Shown here: positions 26,575 through 35,238 of the stretch, piece by piece
How the letters are laid out: each line of letters starts with the position of its first letter
Position numbering within the stretch: the first letter of the stretch is position 1
From: Streptomyces sp. NBC_01551
GTDB lineage: Bacteria > Actinomycetota > Actinomycetes > Streptomycetales > Streptomycetaceae
DNA: 64,000 bases
NCBI RefSeq assembly: GCF_026339935.1
Contig: NZ_JAPEPX010000001.1
Coordinates: 372,001 to 436,000 of the forward strand
Direction of reading: 5' to 3'
Program-made: the position numbers and the translations under genes
The notes under the pieces: model-generated
The model's database searches: none
Seen by the model: only the letters and a program-made list of their open reading frames with translations
What the model was told of the DNA's origin: nothing

Positions 26575-26870
26575 GGCGCCCACTGCGGTTCAGCCTTCCC
26601 GAGGGTGGCGGTGTGGTCGGGTACGGCGGTCTGCAACTCCTTGGACGGACGCTCGTAGCCCGTGGACCGCGGCCGCGGCCGCGGCGACAAGGTCAGCGAC
26701 GGTACCGCCACGTCCGCCCAGGCCGGGAATCGCGTTGGGGGTGCTGCCGCGTAGATGGCGAGGATGTCCCAGCCTCGGGCGCGCAGCAGTGTCGGCCGGG
26801 CGCGCAGGCGGGCCAGCGGCCATCGCCAGTCCGGCGGGCAGCAGGGTGAGCAAGCTGTCGGGTACTGGGT
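26575..26870 (-). pseudogene. Possible decayed alpha/beta-hydrolase fragment
   Basis: On the minus strand one frame reads DILAIYAAAPPTRFPAWADVAVPSL followed by YERPSKELQTAVPDHTATL, which resembles the C-terminal part of alpha/beta hydrolases. There is no start, no catalytic Ser/His is visible, and the frame runs on into the antisense of the nitroreductase gene. It is a weak call; the stretch may simply be non-coding. Confidence 0.25.
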
Positions 26871-26890
26871 GGGGACGGGGCCAGGTGGTG

Positions 26891-27019
26891 TTACCGGCGG
26901 GCGGCTGCGGTCATGGCGAGGCCGGTGATGAGCAGGGCCAAGCCGATGATGAGTATGGGGAAGCCAGGTCCGGGCAGGAAGTACATCGCCACCTCTGCCA
27001 CCGTCGCACCGGCCGTCAT
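26891..27019 (-). CDS. Putative 42-residue membrane peptide
   Basis: This short minus-strand frame encodes a single hydrophobic helix (EVAMYFLPGPGFPILIIGLA and onward) ending in AAARR, the pattern of a small membrane peptide. Its ATG overlaps the TGA of a short upstream frame that also carries a hydrophobic stretch (LLAPVIVIAAMVIRTATAS) just after nhaA, but that frame lacks a start. No ribosome site is seen, so it is a tentative call. Confidence 0.35.
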   Translation of the reverse strand: MTAGATVAEVAMYFLPGPGFPILIIGLALLITGLAMTAAARR

Positions 27020-27150
27020 GGCCCGCGGGTTGGTGGCGAGCGCCGACTACCGCTGGGCACTGCCCGGATGCCGGAGCTCGCTGTGGCCGTGCGGATGACC
27101 ATCGCGGCGATGACGATGACGGGCGCCAGCAGCGAGCATCGCCGCCGGCA

Positions 27151-28470
27151 TCAGCTGGGCAGCCCGTCCGTATGAGCAGTGGTGCCCTCGGCAGCCGTGT
27201 CGTGCTGGTAGATATCGGGGATTCCGTCGTTGTCGGCGTCGAGGTTCTCCGCCTCGTACAGGCGCCGGTAGACGGTGTTGCGCCGACGCAGCAGGACGGC
27301 TGCAAGGAGGGCGGCGATCAGGGAGGCGACGAGTACGGCGGCTTTTACGTGCTCGGCGCTCTGGCCGTCGGGGAAGGCGAGTTCCCCGATCAGGAGGGCG
27401 ACGGTGAAGCCGATCCCCGCCAGCACCGACAGGCCGAGGACATCGGCCCAGGCGAGGTCGGGGTTGAGCTGGGCGCGGGTGAAGCGGGCGGCCAGGTAGG
27501 TTCCGGCGAAGATGCCCACCGTCTTGCCGACGACCAGGCCGATCACCACGCCGAGGGGCTCGGGGTTGGTGAACACCGCGCCCAGGGCGGGGCCGGAGAT
27601 GCTCACCCCGGCAGCGAACAGCGCGAACAGCGGCACCGCGATACCGGCGGAGACTGGGTGGGCCAGGTGCGAGACCCGCGAAGCGGGCGAGACGTCCTCG
27701 CCTACGTCGCGGGTGGTGCGCAGGATCAGGCCCATGGCGACTCCGGCGACGGTGGCGTGGACGCCGCCGTTGTACATCAGCGCCCAGGTCACTACCCCGA
27801 GGGACACGTACCACCACCAGCCGTGCACCCGCAGCCGCTGCAGCAGGTAGAAGAGCACCAGGCCCCCGGCGGCTCCGGCGAGCGCCCACAGGTTCAGATC
27901 GGAGGTGAAGAACACCGCGATGATCAGGATCGCACCCAGGTCGTCGACGACGGCGAGGGTGAGGAGGAAGGCGCGCAGCGCGGCCGGCAGGTGCGTGGAC
28001 AGCACCGCCAGGACCGCCAGGGCGAACGCGATGTCCGTGGCCATCGGGACCGCCCAGCCCGCACTGCTGCCGCCGCCCGCCGTGGTGGTGGCCAGGTAGA
28101 GGGCGGCGGGTACGGCCATCCCGCACAACGCGGCGATGACCGGCAGCGCGGCTGTGGCCGCGGTGCGCAGCTCACCGACGACCAGCTCGCGCTTCAGCTC
28201 GATCCCGGCCACGAGGAAGAACACGGCCAGCAGCCCGTCCGCCGTCCAGTGCCCCACCGACAGATCCAGGCCGAGGGCCGGTATCCCGAAGTGGAAGTCG
28301 CGCACGGACGCGTATGCCGCGCTCCACGGGCTGTTGGCCCAGATCAGCGCGAGGACGGCCGCACCGAGGAGGACCAGGCCGCCGACGGTCTCGGTGCGCA
28401 GGGCGCGGGTGATCGCCTTCCGTTCTGGCAAGGGCAGCAGTCCGAGGAAAGGGGAGCGGGTGCCGGCCAT
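27151..28470 (-). CDS. nhaA: NhaA-type Na+/H+ antiporter
   Basis: The 439-residue membrane protein has about twelve transmembrane helices and the NhaA signatures: IWANSPWSAAY near the N-terminus, FFLVAGIELKREL, MATDIAFALAVLAVL, and the paired Asp in LAVVDDLGAILIIAVF that carries Na+/H+ exchange. The ATG at 28470 follows GGAGG. The cytoplasmic tail ends with DADNDGIPDIYQ, a calcium-binding (TSP3/EF-hand-like) motif not in E. coli NhaA. It expels Na+ and sets internal pH. It stands alone between the stress run and the arsenic cluster. Confidence 0.93.
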   Translation of the reverse strand: MAGTRSPFLGLLPLPERKAITRALRTETVGGLVLLGAAVLALIWANSPWSAAYASVRDFHFGIPALGLDLSVGHWTADGLLAVFFLVAGIELKRELVVGELRTAATAALPVIAALCGMAVPAALYLATTTAGGGSSAGWAVPMATDIAFALAVLAVLSTHLPAALRAFLLTLAVVDDLGAILIIAVFFTSDLNLWALAGAAGGLVLFYLLQRLRVHGWWWYVSLGVVTWALMYNGGVHATVAGVAMGLILRTTRDVGEDVSPASRVSHLAHPVSAGIAVPLFALFAAGVSISGPALGAVFTNPEPLGVVIGLVVGKTVGIFAGTYLAARFTRAQLNPDLAWADVLGLSVLAGIGFTVALLIGELAFPDGQSAEHVKAAVLVASLIAALLAAVLLRRRNTVYRRLYEAENLDADNDGIPDIYQHDTAAEGTTAHTDGLPS

Positions 28471-28644
28471 GGCAGTGGCCTCCGGTATGTCGACGACGAG
28501 AGGGCACACTGCCCCCAGGACGCCGACCAGACTTCCCGGCACACCGCGCGCCAGCTCTTGACGCGTTCTTTACACCGTATCCACCCGAGGGCAGGCTGTC
28601 TGCCCCGGACGCCTCCGCAAGATCACAACGGTGTCAGGCTGTCA

Positions 28645-29031
28645 TCAGTCCTGGCGTAAGGCGCAACACCATGCAGCGATGGCGGCGAGCACGAGTGCGG
28701 CGGCTACGTAGAGCTCGGGCCGCTCGGCGGGCATCGTGTAGAAGACAGCGCCCGCGATCGCGGGGATCGCGCCCTCACCGGCAGGGGCGAGGCCAGACAG
28801 CGAGCGGGGTGGCGGGTCACCGCGGGTCAGGACCCGGCAGGCGAGGCGTGGTGCAGGCGCGTACGGAGCGTTTCGGCGTGTGGCCGGCTGAGCCCGGAGT
28901 TTGTCGAATTGTTCGGTGGCGGCCTGCTCGTACTCGCGCACACGCCGCAGCAGGGCCTCGCGCTCGCCGTGTCGAGGCCGGGCAAGGCTGAACTGCTCTG
29001 CACCGAGCAGCCCGGCGGAGCACGGGGTCAT
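28645..29031 (-). CDS. Hypothetical protein with C-terminal membrane helix
   Basis: This 128-residue frame starts at an ATG overlapping the stop of the MFS gene (ATGA). It has a basic N-terminal helix (REALLRRVREYEQAATEQFDKL) and a hydrophobic C-terminal segment (LYVAAALVLAAIAAWCCAL). The coupling supports a real gene, but the middle is Pro/Arg-rich and looks non-coding. No family is recognised. Confidence 0.35.
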   Translation of the reverse strand: MTPCSAGLLGAEQFSLARPRHGEREALLRRVREYEQAATEQFDKLRAQPATRRNAPYAPAPRLACRVLTRGDPPPRSLSGLAPAGEGAIPAIAGAVFYTMPAERPELYVAAALVLAAIAAWCCALRQD

Positions 29032-30247
29032 GTGGGCAGGCGGGGCGGGCGGGTTCCGAGGCTGGTGACGGCAGCCACGGCGGAGAGAGCGGCGAGGAGT
29101 ACGAACAGGGCGGGGTAGCCGCCGAGCGGTGCGGCGAGGGCGGCGCCGGCGAAGGGGGCGAGGGCGGCCGCGGTGTGGGCTGGTGCGGCAAGGAGCCCGG
29201 AGAGACGGCCGTAGTGGGTGGTGCCCCAGCGGTCGGTGACGGCAGTGGCCTGGAGGAGGGTGAGGTTGCCGCGGACTGTTCCCGCGACCACGGCGAGTGC
29301 GACCAAGAGTGCGTAGGCCCGGCGATGACCCCGAGAGCGGCGGTGGTGAGGCCGCCGAGGCCGACCAGTGCGGTGGTGCGGGTGGTGGTGCCGGTGCGGC
29401 GGGCCAGGGTGGCGTAGAGGGTGCGGCCGAGGGTCTGTCCGGCGCCGCCGAGTCCGAGGGCCCAGGCGGCTTGGGAGGTGGTGTAGCCGCGTTCGAGCAG
29501 GAGGGGCACGAGTCCCATCACGACGGCGTACATCGCGAACCCGGAGAGGGCGAAGGTGGCGGCCAGCATCCCGAACGCCCTGCTGCGCACCGCGGAATCG
29601 CTGCCGTCGGCGGCATGGGCGGGGCCTTTGGCGGCGGGCGGCCAGGGGGCTTTGAGCGCGAGGGCGTGGGCGGGGATCGTAACGAGGGTGAGGATCGCGG
29701 CGAGCGCGGTGTAGGTGCCGCGCCAGGACATGTGGTCGGCGAGGACGGCGGTCAGGGGTGCGTAGAGCGTGGAGGCGAGGCCGCCTGCGAGGGTGACGAT
29801 GGTCAGGGCGTGGATGTGGTCGGGGCCCCACCAGCGGGTGAGGGCGGCGAAGGCGGGCTGGTAGAAGGTGGCGGCCATCGCCGCTCCGGCCAGCAGCCAC
29901 CCTGCGGAGAAGACGGCGAGGTTGGGGGCGGCGGCCACGGTGAGCAGGCTGAGCACGCCGAGGACGGAGCCGGCGGTCATGACGAGGCGGGGGCCGCGGT
30001 GGTCCAGGACGCGGCCGACGTAGATGCCGGTGAAGGCGGAGACGAGGAGGGCGGCGGAGAACGCGGCGGTGGTGGCGCCCGCGCTCCAGCCGGTGTCGGC
30101 GGTGATGGCGGGGTTCAGGACGGGGAAGGCGTAGTAGAGGATTCCCCAGCTGGTGATCTGGGTGACGCACAGGGCGGGCAGTGCGGCGCGTGGCCGAGAC
30201 CGGACCCCCGTCCCGGTCGCGGCCACGCCGGCCTCGGTGTGCGGCAT
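29028..30247 (-). pseudogene. MFS transporter of arsenic cluster, frameshifted
   Basis: From ATG 30247 the frame encodes an MFS permease (SWGILYYAFPVLNPAI, then SAGATTAAFSAALLVSAFTG and DHRGPRLVMTAGSVLGVLS) through about ten helices. It derails after TTAALGVIAGP near 29315-29323. The last helices continue in another frame (YALLVALAVVAGTVRGNLTL, then RWGTTHYGRLSGLL) to the stop at 29028. One base missing in or beside the GGGCC run explains the break. It lies 5 bp after the ArsO-like gene and may export an arsenic compound. A sequencing error is possible. Confidence 0.8.
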
Positions 30248-30252
30248 GTTGT

Positions 30253-31620
30253 TCAGCAGCCGCCGGAAGAGGGGGCGGGGGCGCCGACGGTGAGGGTCGC
30301 GGGCGCCGCGCAGCAGCCGCCTCCGCTGGTCTCTTCGGCGGCCGCGGGCTGGTCGAAGAGGCCGGCGCCGCCGCAGACTCCGGTCTCGGGGAGGGTGAGT
30401 TCGACGCGTTCGGCGGCTTCCTGGTCGCCGGCGAGGTGGGCGGCGATGGAGCGGACCTGCTCGTAGCCGGTCATGGCGAGGAAGGTCGGGGCGCGGCCGT
30501 AGGACTTCATGCCGACGAGGTAGACGCCCTGTTCGGGGTGGGACAGCTCGTTCACGCCGTGCGGGTAGACGGTGCCGCACGAGTGCTGGTTCGGATCGAT
30601 CAGCGGCGCGAGCTCGACCGGTGCCTGGAGGCGCTCGTCCAGGCCCAGGCGCAGCTCGGAGACGAAGGACAGGTCGGGACGCAGGCCGGTCAGGACGATG
30701 ACCTCGTCGACCGCGTCGAGGCGGCGGCCGTCCTCGGCGACCAGGATCAGGCGGCCGTCGCTGTCGCGCTGGATGGCGTCGGTGCGGAAGCCGGTGACGG
30801 CGTCGGCGTAGCCGTTGTCGACGGCGGCCTTGGCGGCCAGGCCGAGGGCTCCGCGGGCGGGGAGCTGGTCGGCGCTGCCGCCGCCGAAGGTGGAGCCGGA
30901 GATACCGCGGCGCAGGATCCAGGTGGCATGTGTGCCGGTGGCGTCCTCGGCCTTGGCGAGGTCGGCGAGGTAGGCCAGCGCGGTGAAGGCGGAGGCGCCC
31001 GAGCCGATGACGGCGGTGCGCTTGCCCGCGTACCGGGTCCGGGTGGCCGGGTTCTTGAGGTCGGGGATGCGGTAGGAGATCCGGTCGCCTGCAGCCTTCT
31101 CGCCGAGGGCGGGCAGGCCGTCGCCGCCGATGGGGCTCGGGGTGGACCAGGTGCCGGAGGCGTCGATGACGGCGGAGGCCAGGATGCGCTCCTCGGTGCC
31201 GTCCGCGTTCGCGATGCGCACGGTGAAGGGCTGCTGCTCGCGGTCGGCGTCCACGATCCGGTCGCGGCCGAGGCGGGAGACGCCGGTGACGGTGGCGCCG
31301 TAGCGGACCCTTTCCCCTAGGACGTCGGCGAGGGGCTGGAGGTAGAGGGCGGCCCAGTCGGCGCCGGAGGGGTACGTCGCGCCGTCGGGTGCCGTCCAGC
31401 CGGTAGGGGCCAGAAGCTTCTCGGCGGCCGGGTCCACGAGCTCGGACCAGGTGGAGAACAGCCGAACGTGACCCCATTCGCGTACCGCGGTGGCGGCGGC
31501 TGCTCCGGATTCCAGGACCAGGGGCTTGATGCCGCGCCCGGTGAGGTGGGCTGCGGCCGCCAGGCCGGCGGGGCCGGCTCCGATCACGGCGACGGGCAGG
31601 GCTTCAGTGGATGCGTTCAC
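30253..31620 (-). CDS. ArsO-like FAD-dependent monooxygenase
   Basis: The 455-residue flavoprotein has an FAD-binding Rossmann motif at the N-terminus (VAVIGAGPAGLAAAAHL) and a second NADPH-binding one near residue 190 (TAVIGSGASAFTALAYL), as in flavin-containing monooxygenases. The tail is rich in Gly and Cys (GGAGLFDQ, GGGCCAAP). GTG 31620 follows GGGGAG. It sits in a divergent pair with an ArsR repressor and is followed by an MFS permease, the layout of Streptomyces ars clusters with the arsO gene. Its arsenical substrate is not known from sequence. Confidence 0.8.
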   Translation of the reverse strand: MNASTEALPVAVIGAGPAGLAAAAHLTGRGIKPLVLESGAAAATAVREWGHVRLFSTWSELVDPAAEKLLAPTGWTAPDGATYPSGADWAALYLQPLADVLGERVRYGATVTGVSRLGRDRIVDADREQQPFTVRIANADGTEERILASAVIDASGTWSTPSPIGGDGLPALGEKAAGDRISYRIPDLKNPATRTRYAGKRTAVIGSGASAFTALAYLADLAKAEDATGTHATWILRRGISGSTFGGGSADQLPARGALGLAAKAAVDNGYADAVTGFRTDAIQRDSDGRLILVAEDGRRLDAVDEVIVLTGLRPDLSFVSELRLGLDERLQAPVELAPLIDPNQHSCGTVYPHGVNELSHPEQGVYLVGMKSYGRAPTFLAMTGYEQVRSIAAHLAGDQEAAERVELTLPETGVCGGAGLFDQPAAAEETSGGGCCAAPATLTVGAPAPSSGGC

Positions 31621-31638
31621 GACGGCTCCCCAATTGAT

Positions 31639-31711
31639 TCGACGTCTGTCGATGTCCTGACCTAAAGAGTGCACCTGGTATCGACATTCGTCAACATAGA
31701 CATCTGTCGAA
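31639..31711. promoter_or_regulatory. Probable ArsR operator/promoter region
   Basis: Between the divergent arsO-like and arsR genes lie a dyad, TCGACGTCTGTCGA (31639-31652), and a related imperfect dyad around ATCGACATTCGTCAACATAG and ATCTGTCGA (31680-31711). The repeated TCGAC/GTCGA half-sites fit an ArsR-type operator that controls both directions. Confidence 0.55.
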
Positions 31712-31731
31712 GCCTGAAGGATGATGGAGGC

Positions 31732-32097
31732 ATGTCCACTGTGAAGGTGTTGCCGCTGCTGGAGCCGGAGGCCGCGGCCCCGTGCTGCCCGCCCCTGACC
31801 GAGCGCCCACTGACGGCCGAGGAGGCCGAACGGACCGCCCTGATGTTCAAGGCCCTCGGCGACCCGGTACGCCTGCGCCTGTTCTCCGCCGTCGCCTCCC
31901 ACGAGGGCGGTGAGGCGTGCGTGTGCGACATCTCCGACGTCGGCGTCTCCCAGCCCACCGTCTCCCACCACCTGAAGAAGCTCCGCGAGGCGGGCCTGCT
32001 CTCCTCCGAACGGCGCGGGACCTGGGTGTACTACCGGGTCGAACCGACCATCCTCGCGGCCATGGGCCAGCTCCTCACCCGCGCGGCCACCGCGTGA
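31732..32097 (+). CDS. arsR: ArsR-family arsenic-responsive repressor
   Basis: The 121-residue winged-helix protein has the ArsR core (ALMFKALGDPVRLRLFSAVA, then SQPTVSHHLKKLREAGLL and GTWVYYRVEP). Metal-site cysteines are visible: Cys63 and Cys65 in EACVCDIS, the classic alpha-3 arsenite site, and Cys18-Cys19 near the N-terminus. As(III) binding would release the operator just upstream. GGAGGC precedes the ATG. Its stop overlaps the GTG of the acetyltransferase gene (GTGA), so the two are co-translated. Confidence 0.92.
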   Translation: MSTVKVLPLLEPEAAAPCCPPLTERPLTAEEAERTALMFKALGDPVRLRLFSAVASHEGGEACVCDISDVGVSQPTVSHHLKKLREAGLLSSERRGTWVYYRVEPTILAAMGQLLTRAATA

Positions 32098-32588
32098 GCA
32101 TCACCATCACGCCGCTGACCGACGGGCACGCTGACGAGGTCCTGGCGATCTACCAGGCGGGTATCGACGAGGGCAACGCCACCTTCGAGACCACCGCCCC
32201 GACCTGGGCCGAGTTCGACGCGGCGAGGCTACCCGAGCACCGCTTCGCCGCGCTCGACACCGACGGCAAGGTGCTCGGGTGGGTTGCCGCCACCCGGGTC
32301 TCCGACCGTTGCGCGTACGCGGGCGTTGTCGAGCACTCCGTCTATGTCCACCCCGGCGCCCGGGGCCGCGGTGTCGCCGGGCAGCTCCTGGCGGCGCTGG
32401 TGGAGTCGACCGAGGCCGCAGGGATCTGGACGATCCAGTCCGGGGTCTTCCCTGAGAACGCCGCCAGCCTCGCCGTCCACGCGCGGGCCGGATTCCGGGT
32501 CATCGGCACCCGCGAGCGCATCGGCCGCCATCACGGCGCCTGGCGGGACGTGGTCCTGCTGGAGCGCCGCAGCGCCAGCGTCACGTGA
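32094..32588 (+). CDS. ArsN1-like GNAT acetyltransferase
   Basis: The 164-residue GNAT protein matches the phosphinothricin/arsinothricin N-acetyltransferase type: ITPLTDGHADEVLAIYQAGI, then GNATFETTAPTWAEFDAARL, then the acetyl-CoA loop VHPGARGRGVAGQLLAAL and the C-terminal GAWRDVVLLERR. ArsN1 enzymes acetylate arsinothricin, an organoarsenical antibiotic. Translational coupling to arsR supports that role over phosphinothricin resistance. Confidence 0.85.
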   Translation: MSITITPLTDGHADEVLAIYQAGIDEGNATFETTAPTWAEFDAARLPEHRFAALDTDGKVLGWVAATRVSDRCAYAGVVEHSVYVHPGARGRGVAGQLLAALVESTEAAGIWTIQSGVFPENAASLAVHARAGFRVIGTRERIGRHHGAWRDVVLLERRSASVT

Positions 32589-32600
32589 GGTCTGTTCCTC

Positions 32601-32948
32601 TCACCTGCCGGTCGGTGCTGGAGGCTGTTCGGCCCGGTCCTGATCAATTGCGTCGCCTTTGTCGAGAGCCCGGTTCCAGGCCTCGCTGTGGATCTGCAAG
32701 TCCTCCGGGGGCAGTTCGAGGTCCCCGTGGACGCGCACGGTGCTGGTGTCCCACGGCCGTCGCCCGTCGTGGCGCTGGGTGAGCAAGACGCCGAGCGCCG
32801 ATGATTCCTCGGTCCGGCCGGTGCGATTGGTGACCTCATGGTGGCGAAGCTGCACGCAGGCGGTGAACGCCGCTTGAACGTCACGGTCGAAGCGGGTCGC
32901 GGCGCCGACGATGAGTGTCGTTCGTAAGAGCCCTCTTGAAACCCGCAC
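32601..32948 (-). CDS. Hypothetical protein or remnant
   Basis: This minus-strand frame from GTG 32948 gives about 115 residues (LIVGAATRFDRDVQAAFTAC, then HEVTNRTGRTEESSALGVLL). Codon third positions are GC-rich as in real genes. No family is recognised and no ribosome site is clear, and the frame stays open upstream to 33326 without a better start. It is convergent with the acetyltransferase gene. It may be a truncated gene next to the resolvase stub. Confidence 0.35.
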   Translation of the reverse strand: MRVSRGLLRTTLIVGAATRFDRDVQAAFTACVQLRHHEVTNRTGRTEESSALGVLLTQRHDGRRPWDTSTVRVHGDLELPPEDLQIHSEAWNRALDKGDAIDQDRAEQPPAPTGR

Positions 32949-33209
32949 GTTGTGCGAGGCGCTTCCGAGAGTCTTGCCCGCATGGATTTGACGCCGAATC
33001 AGGCGGCATAGGCGGTAGAACCTCACGACTGCCCGAACTCTGACGCGCCCGCCGGCAGCGCCTTCCGTAATCGTGGCGGGAAGACCGCCGCGAGGTACCA
33101 CACCCCGCGCTGCGTCCTCGTCCCCGCATCCCGCGAGGAAGTGGAGATCCCTGTCCACGCCGACCGGCTCCCCGGCGACGCGTGGACGCAGGGCCCCGCA
33201 CTCGCGACC

Positions 33210-33371
33210 GTGCCCGCGCCCCGCACCGAGCGGCCGGTACGGATCGGGTACGCCCGCACCTCGACCGCCCGGCAGGAGCTGGCGAGCCAGCTCGAAGCCC
33301 TGCGCCGGGCGGAGTGCTGGCGTCACGGCGGATTGCCGCCTGCAGATCGATCTTGCCTCGGCGTGTCGTGA
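33210..33371 (+). pseudogene. Truncated serine resolvase N-terminus
   Basis: The segment RIGYARTSTARQELASQLEALRRAEC, described here by its core GYARTST with the catalytic Ser at the usual place, is the N-terminus of a resolvase/invertase-type serine recombinase. The frame ends about 20 residues later, with no catalytic core or DNA-binding domain. It is a stub left by a mobile element or recombination at the border of the arsenic segment. Confidence 0.7.
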
Positions 33372-33505
33372 TCCCCTCGTCCTGTCGGCGTTCCCGCTCG
33401 CGCATCCGGCTGGCAGCGGCGACCCCTGGCCCGCCGCTCCCCGCCCTGCAAGGCCGGGCTGTCGATACGCTGGCCCGCACGGGGCGGGCAGCGAAGGGGA
33501 ATCAC

Positions 33506-35224
33506 GTGGGTGTGGGGGATCCGTTGACGCAAGTGCCTCGGCTGCGGCTGGACGAGCTGCTCGACGAGCTCCAAGCGCGTATCGACGCCGTACGCGGCAC
33601 CCGCGACCGGGTGCACAATCTGCTGGAGGCCGTCGTCTCGGTGGGCCGGGAGCTGGATCTGGCCCAGGTGCTACGGCGGATCGTGGAGGCAGCGGCCCTG
33701 CTCGTGGACGCCGACTACGGGGCGCTGGGGGTCATCGGCCCCGACGGCCGCACCCTGTCGCAGTTCCTGACCGTGGGGCTCGACGAGGAGGCCATCGCCG
33801 AAATCGGTCCCCTGCCGGCCGGTCACGGTCTGCTCGGGGAGGTCATCCACCACCCGGAGCCCTTGCGCCTCACCGATCTCGGCGCGCACACCTCGTCGTA
33901 CGGCTTTCCGCCGCACCACCCGCCGATGCGCACGTTTCTCGGCGTGCCGATCCGGGTGCGGGACGAGGTGTTCGGGAACCTCTATCTGACCGACAAGCGG
34001 GGCGGCGTCGATTTCGACACCGAGGACGAGACGGTGATCTCCACCCTCTCGGTGGCGGCGGGCGTGGCGATCGACAACGCGCGGCTGTACGAGGGGTCGC
34101 AGCGCCAGCAGCGGTGGCTCAAGGCCAATGCGGAGATCACCGAGAGCCTGCTGTCGGGCAGTTCCCGTCCGGCGGTGCTGGAGCTCATCGCCCTCCGGGC
34201 CCAGGAGATCACGGGCGCCCGGATCTCGGACATCTCCATGCCGGTTCCCGGCGCCGAGGGCTTGTTCGTGGAGTTCGCGGCCGGTGCGGACAGCAAGGCC
34301 CGGCAGGGACTCGTCGTCCCCTTCGCGGGATCCCTCTCGGGAACCGCTCACCGGACCGGGCAACCCGTGGCGGTCGTTCACGCCTCGGACGACGACCGCT
34401 ATCCGGCCGATGCCCAGACACAGGGCGGGCTGGGTCCTGCCGTCGCGGTCCCGCTGGGCACCGCCGGAGGAGAGAGTAGGGGCGTGCTCCTCCTCGCGCG
34501 CGCAGCCGGCGAGCCCGTCTTCGGCGAGAACGAGTTGGAGCCGCTCGTCGCCTTCGCGGGTCAGGCAGCAATCGCCTTGGAGCTGGCGGAGCGGCGACGT
34601 GACGCCGAGCAGATAGCACTGCTGGAGGAGCGCGACCGGATCGCGAGAGACCTGCACGACCTGGCCATCCAGCGGCTCTTCGCCACGGGAATGACCCTCC
34701 AGAGCGCCGCACGGCTCGTCGAGCACGAGGGGGCCGCCGAGCGCATTAGCCGTGCGGTCGACGACCTGGACGAGACCATCAAGATCATCCGATCGACGAT
34801 CTTCGGTCTGCGCACCAAGGACCGTGGGAGCGGACCGGGTCTGCGGGCCCGCGCCGCCCGGGCCGTGGGCGACGCGGCCACCACCCTCGGCCATCCGCCG
34901 CGCCTGAGCATGGAGGGCCTGCTCGACACGGACGTCCCGTCCGAGGTGGCCGACCACGTCATGGCGGCGCTGGGCGAGCTCCTGAGCAACGCCGCCCGCC
35001 ACGCGGGGGCGACCCGGGTCGCCGTGGCCCTCAAGGCGGACCCGGGCGAGGTCGTACTGACGGTCTCCGACAACGGCAGGGGCATCCCGGCACAGGGCCG
35101 CCGGAGCGGTCTGCTCAACCTCGACGACCGGGCGCGGGGCCTGGGCGGGTCCTTCACCGTGGACACCCCCGGCGAGGGGGGCAGCCGGCTCGTCTGGCGG
35201 GCGCCGCTCCCCACCGGGAGCTGA
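33506..35224 (+). CDS. DevS/OsdK-type GAF sensor histidine kinase (copy 2)
   Basis: This 572-residue soluble kinase is paralogous to the one at 14944-16674: two GAF domains, HisKA_3 with His384 in IARDLHDLAIQRL, N-box ELLSNAARHAGAT and G-box VSDNGRGIP. The first GAF domain keeps the DosS-type heme pair, His138 (HHPPM) and Tyr160 (FGNLYL), 22 residues apart. The second GAF domain differs most between the two paralogs, which may separate their signals. GTG 33506 follows GAAGGGGA. Its regulator is probably the one at 36444, 1.2 kb downstream. Confidence 0.93.
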   Translation: MGVGDPLTQVPRLRLDELLDELQARIDAVRGTRDRVHNLLEAVVSVGRELDLAQVLRRIVEAAALLVDADYGALGVIGPDGRTLSQFLTVGLDEEAIAEIGPLPAGHGLLGEVIHHPEPLRLTDLGAHTSSYGFPPHHPPMRTFLGVPIRVRDEVFGNLYLTDKRGGVDFDTEDETVISTLSVAAGVAIDNARLYEGSQRQQRWLKANAEITESLLSGSSRPAVLELIALRAQEITGARISDISMPVPGAEGLFVEFAAGADSKARQGLVVPFAGSLSGTAHRTGQPVAVVHASDDDRYPADAQTQGGLGPAVAVPLGTAGGESRGVLLLARAAGEPVFGENELEPLVAFAGQAAIALELAERRRDAEQIALLEERDRIARDLHDLAIQRLFATGMTLQSAARLVEHEGAAERISRAVDDLDETIKIIRSTIFGLRTKDRGSGPGLRARAARAVGDAATTLGHPPRLSMEGLLDTDVPSEVADHVMAALGELLSNAARHAGATRVAVALKADPGEVVLTVSDNGRGIPAQGRRSGLLNLDDRARGLGGSFTVDTPGEGGSRLVWRAPLPTGS

Positions 35225-35238
35225 CGGTCCCGACGCGA

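Noticed and set aside
28817..31477. A single 886-codon minus-strand protein
   Set aside because: The frame happens to be open across the boundary of two real genes; only the part from 30247 down encodes the MFS permease, and it then leaves frame.
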